Counted from the first letter of the stretch, positions 10,609 through 24,122 are shown. The stretch is 64,000 nt of DNA from Alphaproteobacteria bacterium (GCA_012103295.1 WLXB01000006.1:1-64000); one strand, 5' to 3'. Translations and numbers: made by a program. Notes: generated by a model from the sequence alone, not told the origin.

Positions 10609-11851
10609 AGGTACCGCCCGCAATAGCGTGATCGCTGCCCTTGATGTCGGCACGACCAAGGTGTGCTGCTTCATCGCGACAACGGATGAACGGAGCCAGC
10701 TGCAAATTGCTGGCGTCGGACATCATCGCGCCAACGGCATGCGCAACGGCCAGGTCGTCAACATGGACGCGGTTGAAGCCTCTGTGCGCGCCGCAGTTGA
10801 TGCCTCGGAGCAAATGGCCAATCAGCGCGTCGACAGTGTGTTCGTCAACGTAAACTGTGGCAGCCCTCGGTCGTCACAGGTAGAAGTCGAACTCGCCGTC
10901 TCGGGACATGAGATTCGTGACGTGGATGTGCGACGCATCATGGAACACGCCGGTGGCCACTTTGACGCCGGTGATCGAGATCTCATTCACTGTATTCCGA
11001 CTGGGTATTCGATCGACGGCTCTAACGGCATTATCGACCCCCGCGGCATGTACGGTGAACGGCTCGGTGTGAACATCCACCTTGTCACCGCAGCTCTTGG
11101 ACAGAGCCGCAACCTATCGACCGTGATTGAACATTGCCACTTGGACATAGAAGACAAGGTGGTTTCTGCCTATGCCTCTGGCCTCGCCTGTTTGGTCGAG
11201 GACGAGAAAGAACTAGGCGTCACAGTAATCGATATGGGCGGCGGAACGACATCCGTTGCAGTCTTCCAAGAAGGACATATCGATTTTATCGAATCCGTCC
11301 CCATCGGGGGCAATCATGTCACCAGCGACATCGCCAAGGGGCTATCGACACCGGTAGCCAAGGCTGAACGCCTCAAGACCGTATACGGCAGCGTCGTGCA
11401 AACGCCGTCAGACACCCGCGAGCTTCTCAAGGTGCCGCTGGTCGGTGAAGACGATGAAAACAGTGCCAACGAAGTGCCGAAGTCGATGCTGGTCCAGATC
11501 ATTCAGCCCCGGCTTGAAGAGACTTTCGAATTGGTCCGCGGTCTCCTTGATGCAAGCGGTTACAGTCGCGTTGCCGGCCGACGGGTTGTGATCACCGGAG
11601 GCGCCAGCCAATTGGAAGGTGTGCGCGATCTCGCCGAGCTTGTCCTTGATAAGCAGGTCCGCCTTGGCCGCCCCAAGATGATCAAAGGATTACCGGAGTC
11701 CGTATCCGGCCCCGCTTTCGCCACAACGGCTGGCCTGCTGCGCTACGCCGTCAACGAACACGTAATGCTTCCCGACATAGCGGCCATCGACACGGTGGCC
11801 AGAGGACGCGGCATTGGCCGTATCGGGCAATGGCTGAAGGAGAATTTCTAA
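10601..11851 (+). CDS. ftsA: Cell division protein FtsA
   Basis: FtsA is the actin-like ATPase that tethers FtsZ to the membrane. The 416-residue protein starts [12 protein letters not shown] (phosphate-1 loop, 11-22), has the phosphate-2 segment [14 protein letters not shown] and the adenosine loop [11 protein letters not shown]. The end [15 protein letters not shown] is the amphipathic membrane-targeting helix. The start is a GTG at 10601 with AAGGAG at 10585-10590. An in-frame ATG at 10460 would add 47 unconserved residues inside ftsQ and is rejected. A 127-bp spacer separates it from ftsZ. Confidence 0.95.
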   Translation: MSKGTARNSVIAALDVGTTKVCCFIATTDERSQLQIAGVGHHRANGMRNGQVVNMDAVEASVRAAVDASEQMANQRVDSVFVNVNCGSPRSSQVEVELAVSGHEIRDVDVRRIMEHAGGHFDAGDRDLIHCIPTGYSIDGSNGIIDPRGMYGERLGVNIHLVTAALGQSRNLSTVIEHCHLDIEDKVVSAYASGLACLVEDEKELGVTVIDMGGGTTSVAVFQEGHIDFIESVPIGGNHVTSDIAKGLSTPVAKAERLKTVYGSVVQTPSDTRELLKVPLVGEDDENSANEVPKSMLVQIIQPRLEETFELVRGLLDASGYSRVAGRRVVITGGASQLEGVRDLAELVLDKQVRLGRPKMIKGLPESVSGPAFATTAGLLRYAVNEHVMLPDIAAIDTVARGRGIGRIGQWLKENF

Positions 11852-11978
11852 TGAGGAGAGGACGCAAAACCAGGGAAACCGAAACAGCGACGGGCCCACC
11901 GCCGACACCTGGAACAAGATCGGAAACACCGACCAAGAACGTCCATTCGAGCTTAAGACTACAAACCTGGAGGAAGGT

Positions 11979-13793
11979 ATGACTTTAAACATTAGTGTCC
12001 CACAATCAGGAGCAGAACCGCTTCTGAGACCAAAAATCACAGTGGTCGGCGTCGGCGGCGGCGGCGGCAACGCAGTAAACAACATGATCGAGAGTGCATT
12101 GGATGGCGTCGAATTCGTCGTCGCCAATACAGATGCGCAGTCCCTGTCCCTATCGCGGGCAGATCGGCGCATTCAGCTCGGCCCCGATACCACGTCTGGT
12201 CTCGGTGCAGGTGCCCGCCCCGATATTGGCAGACACGCAGCTGAAGATTGCATCGAACAGATCGGCCAGTACTTGGAAGGCTCTAACATGGCCTTCGTGA
12301 CCGCCGGTATGGGCGGTGGCACCGGTACTGGGGCCGCCCCTGTGGTCGCCAGGGTCGCTCGCGAACTTGGCATACTAACCGTTGGTGTTGTCACCAAGCC
12401 CTTCCAGTTTGAAGGGGTTCACCGCATGCGGATCGCGGAAGCGGGCATTGAAGAGCTGGCCCAATCCGTCGATACCCTCATCATCATCCCGAACCAGAAC
12501 TTATTCCGGGTAGCAAACGAGAAAACAACGTTCGCAGATGCCTTTAAGATGGCAGACGATGTTCTCTATTCCGGTGTGCGCAGCGTTACCGATTTGATGA
12601 TGATGCCGGGCCTTATCAACCTAGATTTTGCCGACGTCCAAACCGTCATGATGGAAATGGGCCGGGCAATGATGGGCACCGGTGAAGCCGAAGGCGAGAA
12701 GCGAGCCATCGAAGCTGCAGAAGCGGCGATCGCCAATCCGTTGCTGGAAGACACGTCAATGCGTGGTGCCAAAGGTGTGTTGATTAACATCACCGGCGGA
12801 TCGGACGTCACTCTGTTCGAAGTCGACGAAGCCGCTAATCGGATCCGTGACGAAGTTGAAACCGAAGCACACATCATCTTCGGTTCCTGCTTCGACGAAA
12901 GTCTGGAAGGTCGTATCCGGGTGTCCGTTGTGGCAACCGGTATCGAAGCCGCCGCTGGTCAAATGCCCAAACCCATCTTGGTGCGGGATGAAAGCAAAGC
13001 GGTTGCCGAAAAGCCGATGGAGATCAAAGCCGAGCAACCCAGCATGCGCCCGGCAGCGATGGCCAGAAACGTGTTCGGTGCAGGTCCAGAGGTAACCACT
13101 CCAGCAGCAGCTCCTGCGGCTCCGACTGCGGCTCCAGCTGCGGCACCGGCGCCAACGTCTGGTGCAACCCTAGCCCCAGCGAGTGCAACCACACAGCCAG
13201 AAGCAGATCTCGCCGACCGGGTTGCGCAATCAGCTCGGGAGACTGTCATCGCAAGCGCACCAACAGCGCAGACCGATGAAATTGCCCAAGCGATGGCCAA
13301 TGCTCCTGCTGTCACTCCCAAACCTCAAGCAGCCGCGGCGCCCGCGCCTCGTCTGCCGGCTGACACCTTCATCCCGAAGGCACCAGTAATGCCAAAGGCA
13401 ATGCCCGCGGTTGAGGAAAAGCAAACGGTCGTGGCCACCACACCGGCCCCAGCACCGGTCGCACCGGCGGCTGAGGACAAGCCCCTGACCTCAAGTGATA
13501 CTGCTGAACAGGAAACTGGAAAATTAAGTCTGTTCAGCCGCTATCGCAGCCTGGCTAAGGGAAAACCAGAGGCTGCCCCGACCGCTGCGCCTGCAACAGC
13601 TCCGGAAACTCCGGCGGCACCACTACAGGCGGCTGCCCCAGAACCGAAGCCTGAGGCCAAGCCACTCGCCAGACCGGCCCCAGCGCCACAGTCGAATTTG
13701 GCGGTTTCAGTTAACCCGGCTGACCGGCCGGTCACCTCTCATGATGAAGAAGAGCTGGAGATTCCGGCCTTTCTCAGGAGACAAGCCAACTAA
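11979..13793 (+). CDS. ftsZ: Cell division GTPase FtsZ
   Basis: FtsZ is the tubulin-like GTPase that forms the division ring. The 604-residue protein has the nucleotide-binding NAVNNM segment, the tubulin signature [10 protein letters not shown] (112-121) and the synergy-loop region ending near residue 320. A roughly 260-residue Ala/Pro-rich linker follows, then the conserved C-terminal peptide [13 protein letters not shown] that binds FtsA. The long linker is typical of Alphaproteobacteria and makes the protein longer than E. coli FtsZ. A strong ribosome site GGAGGAAGG lies at 11969-11977. It is the last gene before the dcw terminator. Confidence 0.98.
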   Translation: MTLNISVPQSGAEPLLRPKITVVGVGGGGGNAVNNMIESALDGVEFVVANTDAQSLSLSRADRRIQLGPDTTSGLGAGARPDIGRHAAEDCIEQIGQYLEGSNMAFVTAGMGGGTGTGAAPVVARVARELGILTVGVVTKPFQFEGVHRMRIAEAGIEELAQSVDTLIIIPNQNLFRVANEKTTFADAFKMADDVLYSGVRSVTDLMMMPGLINLDFADVQTVMMEMGRAMMGTGEAEGEKRAIEAAEAAIANPLLEDTSMRGAKGVLINITGGSDVTLFEVDEAANRIRDEVETEAHIIFGSCFDESLEGRIRVSVVATGIEAAAGQMPKPILVRDESKAVAEKPMEIKAEQPSMRPAAMARNVFGAGPEVTTPAAAPAAPTAAPAAAPAPTSGATLAPASATTQPEADLADRVAQSARETVIASAPTAQTDEIAQAMANAPAVTPKPQAAAAPAPRLPADTFIPKAPVMPKAMPAVEEKQTVVATTPAPAPVAPAAEDKPLTSSDTAEQETGKLSLFSRYRSLAKGKPEAAPTAAPATAPETPAAPLQAAAPEPKPEAKPLARPAPAPQSNLAVSVNPADRPVTSHDEEELEIPAFLRRQAN

Positions 13794-14093
13794 ACGGCAG
13801 AAACACAGAGCCGTGGGGGTGGTCCGCTGAGGGGGATGGACCATCTACCGGGAGGGGGAAAGGCCCGCCAGTTGGCGGGCCTTTTCTCATTCTGGAGCGG
13901 TAAAAATAGTGGCGAAATAATGGCGCGAAAACGATGCCCAAAAGCCAGAAAGTTTTTACTTGTCAAAGCGTTACAATCTGCAACAATGATTGAGTTGCAT
14001 GGGTCTTACTGGGTTGTTAGCAACTGTTTCCGTCGCTGTGCGGGCGCAGACGTGTGCCTTAATATTGTTTGTTACAGATAGAACCGGTGATCT
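13794..14093. other. ftsZ-lpxC intergenic region (300 bp)
   Basis: This region holds the ftsZ terminator and then about 200 bp of AT-richer sequence that must contain the lpxC promoter. I see TTACAATC near 13971 as a possible -10-like element but no convincing -35 partner. An 81-codon open frame at 13836-14081 spans the terminator and has no ribosome site, so no gene is called. Confidence 0.6.
13859..13887 (+). terminator. Intrinsic terminator after ftsZ
   Basis: An 11-bp perfect stem (AAAGGCCCGCC / GGCGGGCCTTT) with loop AGTT is followed by TTCT, 65 bp after the ftsZ stop. It is a classic rho-independent terminator that closes the dcw operon. A weaker hairpin (GGTCC at 13821 with GGACC at 13838) precedes it. 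Confidence 0.92.
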
Positions 14094-15101
14094 ATGGCCC
14101 ATGACGTCCGCGACCTTCGCACCTTGAACGGTGCCAGCCCGGAATTGATTCCTCAAGACCTCCCGAAAGCGTCAAATCTTCAGCGTACTCTGAAGTCGTC
14201 TATCGGCTGCAGCGGCATTGGCTTGCATTCCGGTGTCCGGGTCGCGATGAAGTTGCACCCTGCCCCCGCCAACAGCGGTATCGTATTCAAGCGCATTGAC
14301 TTGGTTGGTGGTGGTTCAGAAATTCCCGCGCGCTGGGAACGGATCGCTGATAGCCGAATGTGCACCGTTCTCGCAGCAGAGAACGGCATCAGCGTTGCCA
14401 CGGTCGAACATTTAATGGCCGCCTTTTATGGCATGAGCATTGATAACGCGTTGATCGAATTAAACGGTCCAGAAGTTCCGGCCATGGACGGCAGTGCCGC
14501 CCCCTTTATTTTCCTAATGGAATGCGCGGGCGTAACCGAACAGTCCATACCGCGCAAACACCTCAGAATCTTGAAGCCGGTTGTTTATAGCAACGGCACC
14601 AAAGAAGTTACGCTGTCGCCGGCAGACTCAGGCTTGAAACTCAATTTTGATATTGATTTCGCCGCACCAGCCGTTGGTCAGCAATCCTGTAGCTTCGATA
14701 TCGACCGCGACATCTTCAAAGCAGAAATCAGCAAGGCGCGGACCTTCGGCTTTTTGTCGGATGTTACCGCTTTGCGTGAAGCCGGTTTGGCCAGGGGTGG
14801 CAGCCTTGAGAATGCTATCGTGGTCGACGGTGACCGGGTGTTGAACGAAGACGGGCTGCGTCATTCAGACGAATTTGTCCGTCATAAGGTTTTGGATGCG
14901 ATTGGAGATCTCTACCTCACGGGACATCGCATCGTTGGTGAATTTCAGGGTATTTGCTCGAGTCATGCGGATACGGCCAATCTTCTGCGCTTGGTCTTCG
15001 CTGATGACAGCAACTGGGACCTCGTCGAAGCGCCCGAAGGCGACGCATCTGGTGTCGGGCAGGCCTGGGATCAACCTCTACGGCAGGCGACCGCCGGGTA
15101 A
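14094..15101 (+). CDS. lpxC: UDP-3-O-acyl-GlcNAc deacetylase LpxC
   Basis: LpxC is the zinc deacetylase that commits UDP-3-O-acyl-GlcNAc to lipid A synthesis. The 335-residue protein has QRTLKSSIGCSGIGLHSG near the N-terminus, the zinc-site motif TVEHLMAA (His106), MDGSAAPF and the second zinc and catalytic segment HKVLDAIGDLYLTGH. About 29 residues precede the usual QRTLK start. No internal start codon fits, so the extension is likely real. LpxC following ftsZ is a conserved arrangement that joins cell-wall and lipid A synthesis. Confidence 0.96.
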   Translation: MAHDVRDLRTLNGASPELIPQDLPKASNLQRTLKSSIGCSGIGLHSGVRVAMKLHPAPANSGIVFKRIDLVGGGSEIPARWERIADSRMCTVLAAENGISVATVEHLMAAFYGMSIDNALIELNGPEVPAMDGSAAPFIFLMECAGVTEQSIPRKHLRILKPVVYSNGTKEVTLSPADSGLKLNFDIDFAAPAVGQQSCSFDIDRDIFKAEISKARTFGFLSDVTALREAGLARGGSLENAIVVDGDRVLNEDGLRHSDEFVRHKVLDAIGDLYLTGHRIVGEFQGICSSHADTANLLRLVFADDSNWDLVEAPEGDASGVGQAWDQPLRQATAG

Positions 15102-15111
15102 TCAAGCCCTG

Positions 15112-15139
15112 CTGACAGCCGAATTTGCGGTGGTATACT
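15112..15139 (+). promoter_or_regulatory. Candidate sigma70 promoter of bamD
   Basis: CTGACA (15112-15117) and TATACT (15134-15139) each match the sigma70 consensus at 5 of 6 positions, with a 16-bp spacer. They lie 32 bp before the bamD ATG, starting 10 bp after the lpxC stop. The pair predicts that bamD-recN-ligA can be transcribed apart from lpxC. No transcript data support it here. Confidence 0.6.
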
Positions 15140-15170
15140 GCCGCCCCTTTCATGATTGCGTTTATCGGCT

Positions 15171-16004
15171 ATGGCATTCCGTCCTTCAATACACCGTATT
15201 CGTCTCACTCTGGCAGCCTGCGCTGTGCTGGCCCTTGGTGCCTGCTCATCGGACGACGAGCTCGAATACCGCGAGCTGACCGTTTATGAGATTTACAGCC
15301 AGGCGACTGAATACCTAGAAGACGGTCGCTTCCGCGACGCGTCGCTGTACTACGATGAAGTAGAGCGTCAACATCCCTATTCTGTATGGGCGACGAAGTC
15401 GAAATTGATGGCTGCTTACTCGCACTACATGAATAACAAGTACGATGACGCGACAGCATCGCTGGACCGGTTTATTCAGGTTCACCCGGGTAACCGGGAT
15501 GTTGTCTACGCTTACTATTTGAAAGCGTTATGTTTTTACGAACAGATCTCTGATGTGCAACGCGATCAGGATATGACTCAGCAGGCGTTGGTTGCCCTCG
15601 AAGACGTCATCAATCGGTTCCCCGGCACGGCCTATGCCCGTGACGCCCGCCTCAAGATTGACCTGACACGAGATCACCTTGCCGGCAAAGAAATGGCGGT
15701 TGGGCGCTTCTATCTGCAACGCCAGCATTACCTCGCATCAATCAACCGGTTTAAGAGCGTGGTTGAAGACTATGGAAACACCACCCACGCTCCTGAAGCC
15801 CTATTCCGCTTAACTGAAGCCTATACATCGCTTGGGCTAGGCGCGGAGGCGAAACGCGCAGCTGCGGTGCTCGGCCATAACTATCCGGGCAGCGATTGGT
15901 ATGAAGATGCCTACCGGCTTGCCGGCGTCGATAGAAGCGTTCGTGACGAGCGGCGCCAGGCAGCCCAGGCCGCCGAAGACGACAAGCCCTGGTGGAGCTT
16001 CTAG
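15171..16004 (+). CDS. bamD: Outer-membrane assembly lipoprotein BamD
   Basis: BamD is the TPR lipoprotein of the BAM complex that inserts beta-barrel proteins into the outer membrane. From the ATG at 15171 the product is 277 residues with a signal peptide and lipobox ALGAC (Cys25). TPR-like repeats follow, for example YDEVERQHPYSVWATKSKL. A TTG start 15 bp upstream in frame is possible, but the ATG gives a standard lipoprotein signal. The gene lies 15 bp before recN. Confidence 0.94.
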   Translation: MAFRPSIHRIRLTLAACAVLALGACSSDDELEYRELTVYEIYSQATEYLEDGRFRDASLYYDEVERQHPYSVWATKSKLMAAYSHYMNNKYDDATASLDRFIQVHPGNRDVVYAYYLKALCFYEQISDVQRDQDMTQQALVALEDVINRFPGTAYARDARLKIDLTRDHLAGKEMAVGRFYLQRQHYLASINRFKSVVEDYGNTTHAPEALFRLTEAYTSLGLGAEAKRAAAVLGHNYPGSDWYEDAYRLAGVDRSVRDERRQAAQAAEDDKPWWSF

Positions 16005-16019
16005 TAAGACGGCAGAACA

Positions 16020-19815
<3,796 letters not shown>

Positions 19816-19860
19816 CCACGTTCAAAAAAAGAAAATCGCTTTTGCGAGGAACGAGCCCAT

Positions 19861-19887
19861 GCACAACATTGTTACGTGTGCTTTTTA
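19861..19887 (+). terminator. Possible terminator after ligA
   Basis: A short inverted repeat (GCACA / TGTGC) is followed by a run of five T at 19882-19886, about 45 bp after the ligA stop and touching the end of the convergent lysR gene. The stem is only 5 bp, so the call is weak. Confidence 0.35.
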
Positions 19888-20778
19888 AACCCTAAATTCC
19901 GCAAATGTGGTCAGCAGATGCTCCACAAACGCTCGCACTTTGCCGCTGAGGTGTTGGCTGTGGGGATAGACGGCGTAGACGCTGCGATCATAGGCCTCAA
20001 ACTTGCGCAGCACGCGCACAAGCCGACCTGACTCTAGGTCGTCCTTTACCGTTGAATACAAACACAGGCCGATCCCGCGTCCGGCGTTAACCAGCGTTGC
20101 CGTCGCCCGCGCCGTGTTTACACGCACCGTTGCAGGTACGGTAACCTGCGAGGTCTGCCCGTTAATCTGGAACTGCCACTGATTGGTCGGCGTGATACCG
20201 GTGTTGATAATGCAGCGATGGTTGAGCAAATCCTGCGGTGTGTTGGGTTCACCATGCGCGGCGAGATAATCCGGCGACGCACATATGTAATAGGGGTACG
20301 CAGCGATGCGGCGGGCGATCAGTGATGAGTCCTGAAGGTCACCAACCCGGATGGCCATATCAAACCCTTCGGCGACGATATCAACCATGCGTTCATCCAG
20401 TTGCAGGTCGACTGAGATCTCGGGATAGCCCTCGAGGAACGAGCCGATGGCCGGCACCAGCATGTCTTCACCGAAGGCGCGGGAGCCGGCGATACGCAAT
20501 TGACCGCGCGGCTGGCCATGTTGATCGGCGACGGAGTCTTCCAACTCTTCAAAGTCATTGAGAATACGAGAACAGCGATCCCAATAGGCGCGACCGACCT
20601 CGGTGGGGCTGACGCTGCGGGTGGTGCGGTTAAGAAGCTGGGCGCCAAGACGGGATTCAAGCTGGCGAACATACTTACTGGCCAAGGCCGTTGAGATACC
20701 GAGGCGGCGGGCAGCCTCCGTAAAGCTGCCGGTTTCGACCACCCGGGCGAAGGCTCTCATGCCATCAATTGTATCCAT
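19885..20778 (-). CDS. LysR-family transcriptional regulator
   Basis: This 297-residue protein has the LysR winged helix-turn-helix at the N-terminus (FARVVETGSFTEAARRLGIS...) and a periplasmic-binding-protein-like effector domain from about residue 90. It belongs to the large subgroup with the VSPTEVGRAYWDRC linker. It is transcribed away from the GST gene across a 156-bp region with a near-centred palindrome, so it probably controls the GST and oxidase genes. The effector is unknown. Confidence 0.92.
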   Translation of the reverse strand: MDTIDGMRAFARVVETGSFTEAARRLGISTALASKYVRQLESRLGAQLLNRTTRSVSPTEVGRAYWDRCSRILNDFEELEDSVADQHGQPRGQLRIAGSRAFGEDMLVPAIGSFLEGYPEISVDLQLDERMVDIVAEGFDMAIRVGDLQDSSLIARRIAAYPYYICASPDYLAAHGEPNTPQDLLNHRCIINTGITPTNQWQFQINGQTSQVTVPATVRVNTARATATLVNAGRGIGLCLYSTVKDDLESGRLVRVLRKFEAYDRSVYAVYPHSQHLSGKVRAFVEHLLTTFAEFRV

Positions 20779-20810
20779 ATGCCCTGCCTAATGGTCTATT
20801 TCGCGCTGTT

Positions 20811-20829
20811 TATCAATATTATGTTGATA
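20811..20829. promoter_or_regulatory. Palindromic operator between lysR and the GST gene
   Basis: TATCAA and TTGATA form a perfect 6-7-6 inverted repeat in the divergent lysR/GST intergenic region. Its right arm TTGATA could also be the -35 of a GST promoter with GATAAT at 20849-20854, although the 19-bp spacer is long. LysR regulators usually bind such dyads next to their own gene. The dyad is visible; binding is inferred. Confidence 0.6.
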
Positions 20830-20934
20830 GTATTGTCTAAACTAGGCGGATAATCAACGAAATCCGATAGGGTTATACCTCTGCCATCAGGTCGGCGCTA
20901 ACCGCCGCCGCCATCGCAGAGAAGGATACCCGCC

Positions 20935-21558
20935 ATGATTAAGCTCTATCGCCACCCCCTCTCCGGCCACTCGCACCGGGTGGAATTATTCCTTTCCCTT
21001 ATTGGCCAGGATCACGAATTGGTCGAAGTCGATTTGCTCAAAGGCGAGCAGAAAGGCGACAACTTTCTGGCGCTCAACCCCTTTGGCAAGGTGCCAGTGA
21101 TCGACGATGGCTCAAATGGGGGCCCGGTCGTCTGGGATTCAAATGCTATCCTGGTTTATCTGGCCCGACGCTACGCCAAACGAACCTGGTATCCGGACGA
21201 GCCCACCGTAAGTGCGGAAATCCAAAAATGGCTGTCGGTCGCTGCCGGTGACATCAACAATGGCCCTGCGACCGCCCGTCTGGTTACCGTATTCGGGGCT
21301 GGCTACGACCCAGAGCAAGCCAAATCGATTGCCTACGGTCTGTTCGACGTGTTGGAGCTGCACCTCACCGGTCGGGCGTGGTTGGCCGACGCCAACCCAA
21401 CTATCGCCGACGTGGCAGGGTACTCGTACATCGCCCACGCGCCGGAGGGCGATGTTTCCCTTAAGCCCTATCCTGCAGTTCGCGCCTGGTTGGCCCGAAT
21501 AGAAGCCCTACCTGGCTTTATACCTATGCAAAAAACTGCGGTCGTACTCGCGGCTTAA
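20935..21558 (+). CDS. Glutathione S-transferase family protein
   Basis: This 207-residue cytoplasmic protein has a thioredoxin-like N-terminal domain (MIKLYRHPLSGHSHRVELFL), the cis-proline segment NPFGKVPVI, the glutathione-contacting DSNAI motif and the helical C-terminal domain with the N-capping segment PTIADVAGY. The ribosome site AGAAGGA is near 20921. It is the first gene downstream of the LysR operator and precedes an FMN-binding oxidase gene. Substrates cannot be told from sequence. Confidence 0.93.
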   Translation: MIKLYRHPLSGHSHRVELFLSLIGQDHELVEVDLLKGEQKGDNFLALNPFGKVPVIDDGSNGGPVVWDSNAILVYLARRYAKRTWYPDEPTVSAEIQKWLSVAAGDINNGPATARLVTVFGAGYDPEQAKSIAYGLFDVLELHLTGRAWLADANPTIADVAGYSYIAHAPEGDVSLKPYPAVRAWLARIEALPGFIPMQKTAVVLAA

Positions 21559-21571
21559 GGAAGCCCAGCAG

Positions 21572-21618
21572 CACAGGCGCGGGTCTCACCCACCCCCAAT
21601 GTGAGACCTGCGCTTGTG
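21572..21618 (+). other. Long intergenic hairpin between GST and oxidase genes
   Basis: An 18-bp stem (21572-21589 with 21601-21618), broken only by two G-U pairs and with an 11-base loop, fills most of the gap between the GST stop and the next gene. No U tract follows, so it is not a normal terminator. It could act as an mRNA stabiliser or processing site between the two cistrons, or as an attenuator. Confidence 0.6.
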
Positions 21619-21639
21619 TCCTAGCAAAAGGAAAGAACC

Positions 21640-22248
21640 ATGACCCAACTCATCAGCGACATCGCCTTCACCCCAACCGTTAAAACCGTTCAGGAGAAAA
21701 AAGGCTCACGCGAGAACTACGCCAAGATGGAACAGAAAGGCGGCTGGAAAGATACGGTGACTGAAGATCTCGCCACGTTCATCGAAGAACGGGATTCCTT
21801 TTACCTCGGCACCGCGAGCGGTGACGGCCAGCCTTACATTCAACATCGCGGTGGTAAGCCGGGGTTCTTAAAAGTCCTAGACGAACGCACCTTGGCGTTC
21901 GCCGACTTTAAGGGAAACCGGCAGTACCTGAGCACCGGCAATTTGCTGGATAACGACAAGGCTTACATTTTCTTAATGGATTACCCCAACCGTCGACGCA
22001 TCAAGATTTGGGGCACGGCGCGAGTCGTTGATGACGACGATACTTTGATCGAACAACTCACCGATACAGACTACAAAGGGAAGCCGGAGCAAGCCATCGT
22101 GTTTACGATAAAAGCGTGGGATGTGAACTGCCCACAACACATCACGCGGCGGTACTCTGAAGCTGAAGTCACCGACATCGTAACTCCGTTAAAAACACAA
22201 ATTGCTGATTTGGCGGCGCAGCTTGAGACCGCTCTGAGCGCACCCTAG
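21640..22248 (+). CDS. Pyridoxamine 5'-phosphate oxidase family FMN-binding protein
   Basis: The 202-residue protein has the split-barrel flavin fold of the PNPOx-like family: FIEERDSFYLGTASGDGQPYIQHRGG, then FADFKGNRQYLSTGNL and a barrel strand RRIKIWGTARVV. The C-terminal tail INCPQHI-like (VNCPQHITRRY) is typical of this subgroup. It is probably a flavin oxidoreductase rather than a vitamin B6 enzyme, since the true PdxH signature is not seen. Its ribosome site is AAAAGGAAAG. It follows the GST gene and is presumably co-regulated by the LysR protein. Confidence 0.88.
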   Translation: MTQLISDIAFTPTVKTVQEKKGSRENYAKMEQKGGWKDTVTEDLATFIEERDSFYLGTASGDGQPYIQHRGGKPGFLKVLDERTLAFADFKGNRQYLSTGNLLDNDKAYIFLMDYPNRRRIKIWGTARVVDDDDTLIEQLTDTDYKGKPEQAIVFTIKAWDVNCPQHITRRYSEAEVTDIVTPLKTQIADLAAQLETALSAP

Positions 22249-22483
22249 TTGCCAATCGGCACGATGTTGCGCGCAAAAATAGCGAAGGTATCGGTGCTAT
22301 AAATGCATTGGTAACAAAACCGTTTACTGAGTGACTCTCTTTCAGTTTGTCGCGCAATAGGCTCCCCAGCATCCGAACACCTTGATATTATTGTTCTTAT
22401 TCGAAATCGTCGTGCTGGCCGACAGCGCATAGTGACGGGTGCATCGGCCGCACCGACATCACTCAACAAGGTTCGCTATAAGC

Positions 22484-23452
22484 ATGGGTAGTCCGCTCAG
22501 CATTGTTGTTTTCGGCGTATCCAATCTTGAAGAAACAACCGCTTTTTATCGAGATGTCATCGGTCTCGATGCCAGCGATGAGTCGTTGTGGTCCGGCGCT
22601 AACTTTGAAGCGTTGTGGCAGCTCCCCAAGGGAGCTGCGGCGAAGGTCAGACTCTTTTCGCTAGGAGGGTCGCCGGTCGGCCGCATTCTCGCGCTGGAGT
22701 TTGATGCACCCGACCGCAAAATCGTTGACGACACGGACGAGCGCACCTTTCGCGCGTTTTGGAACATCAATTTCTATGTGGATGATATTGAAACGGCTGT
22801 TGCGCATCTTAAGAAACACAACTGCCGCATCTGGTCTGAGCCATTCGAGTACGAAATGGACCAAGGGGTTGGATCATGGATGGAATCCGTCGCCATCGCA
22901 CCAGACAATATTACCGTCGTGTTGTTGCAGTTACCCAAAGATGAGGACACTCAAACAGGGCTGATTTCAGAAGGCTCTAGAGAGACTAGGACTAGGTTTG
23001 GGTTTAGTCAGGTTGCGACATCGTCTCATAGCGTCTCGTCCTACGGCAAAGCATACGTTTTCTATCGGAACGTACTTGGTATGGAACCCATTTTTGAAGA
23101 AATTATGGCGGACCCAGCACTCAACAAACTCAATAGTCGGCCTAGTGATGGCAAAACACGGTGGGCGTTTCTACAAGGAGACGACAATTACCTAGGTAAA
23201 GTGATTATCTCACACCCAATGAACTACACTGTTCCTGATCGAACTAAGGTAGCAGTTCCACCCAATATTGGGTACTTAGCACAGAGTTTCATCGTTCCTG
23301 ATATCAAGCGAGCAGTCGAAGACTGTAACAGATTGGGAGCAGAGGTTTTATCAGAGACTCTAGCCATTGATATTCCGGCGATTGGGCAAGTTAATGCCGT
23401 CACTGTTTTGAATCCTGGAAGCGACGGGTTAACGCTACTCTTTACAGAATAG
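22484..23452 (+). CDS. Double VOC (glyoxalase-like) domain protein
   Basis: This protein of about 322 residues has two VOC-superfamily units. The first runs from SIVVFGVSNLEETTAFYRDVIGL to ITVVLLQLP, and the second from YGKAYVFYRNVLGMEP to GLTLLFTE. VOC proteins include glyoxalases, extradiol dioxygenases and antibiotic-binding proteins, and the exact reaction is not evident. The ATG at 22484 is chosen because the upstream extension is His/Arg-rich and unlike a VOC start. The second half is visibly AT-richer than the first. The gene ends 1 bp from the convergent PAS_5 gene. Confidence 0.8.
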   Translation: MGSPLSIVVFGVSNLEETTAFYRDVIGLDASDESLWSGANFEALWQLPKGAAAKVRLFSLGGSPVGRILALEFDAPDRKIVDDTDERTFRAFWNINFYVDDIETAVAHLKKHNCRIWSEPFEYEMDQGVGSWMESVAIAPDNITVVLLQLPKDEDTQTGLISEGSRETRTRFGFSQVATSSHSVSSYGKAYVFYRNVLGMEPIFEEIMADPALNKLNSRPSDGKTRWAFLQGDDNYLGKVIISHPMNYTVPDRTKVAVPPNIGYLAQSFIVPDIKRAVEDCNRLGAEVLSETLAIDIPAIGQVNAVTVLNPGSDGLTLLFTE

Positions 23453-23453
23453 T

Positions 23454-24122
23454 TCAGACACTAGCAGTAGACCCGGGAGGGTCCACATCAGGCACGCCTG
23501 CGCCAACATTGACCCATCGGATGCCCTCAATCGACAACACGCTTCCCAGGGTTTCACCATGCCCCATAGTTTCTCGGTGGTTGAGATACAAAACGATGCT
23601 CGGAGCCCTATCCCCCTCAGTTAACAAGGGTAATGACAGAGCGTCTGTCTCCACATACGCCCCTTTGCTTGATGCAACTTTTCTCAGATCAGTCCTTCCA
23701 CACGGATGCTCAACCTGCATTTTAGCAGTAAACGATATGATTGGGCGCAAATCCGGTTCCGCACTCATGAGGAAATCTTTTCCCGTGATCTCAGAACCCA
23801 TAAAATCAACAAGGCCGGTGCCAAATAAACGCAACGGCAATCTCTGCCCGTCATCACAGACGTCATAAATGGCGACGTAAGGCTGAAACTCGGGGGACGG
23901 ACGATCAAGAAAATCTCGCAGCGTCGGCACCGAGCCTTCCGTCCGTAGACTGGCCCAATGGTCAAAGAACGCTTTTGGCTTGCCGGTAAGTTCTACGCTC
24001 ACGTTGTCTTGCCCATCCTTGCCCTCAACGCATAGACCGCGTCTCAAGTCTGAATCATGCCCGATGATCCACATCGTATCGGGCGTCGCCATATTACATG
24101 CAAACCCTTGCTCTGGATGCAT
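23454..24122 (-). CDS. PAS_5-type PAS domain protein
   Basis: The protein (222 residues from the ATG at 24122; up to 237 from 24167) matches the PAS_5 family common in Alphaproteobacteria. It has FDHWASLRTEGSVPTLRDF, then IYDV...RLPLRLFGTGLVDFMGSEITGK and a later LPLLTEG. No output or kinase domain is attached, so it is a lone sensor-like domain of unknown signal. Neither start has a strong ribosome site. It is convergent with the double-VOC gene. Confidence 0.8.
   Translation of the reverse strand: MHPEQGFACNMATPDTMWIIGHDSDLRRGLCVEGKDGQDNVSVELTGKPKAFFDHWASLRTEGSVPTLRDFLDRPSPEFQPYVAIYDVCDDGQRLPLRLFGTGLVDFMGSEITGKDFLMSAEPDLRPIISFTAKMQVEHPCGRTDLRKVASSKGAYVETDALSLPLLTEGDRAPSIVLYLNHRETMGHGETLGSVLSIEGIRWVNVGAGVPDVDPPGSTASV

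Noticed and set aside
13088..13690. Ala/Pro repeats in the ftsZ C-terminal linker as a tandem repeat
   Set aside because: This is normal low-complexity linker sequence for alphaproteobacterial FtsZ; no regular repeat unit is present.
13836..14081. 81-codon open frame between ftsZ and lpxC
   Set aside because: It runs through the ftsZ terminator and lacks a ribosome site.
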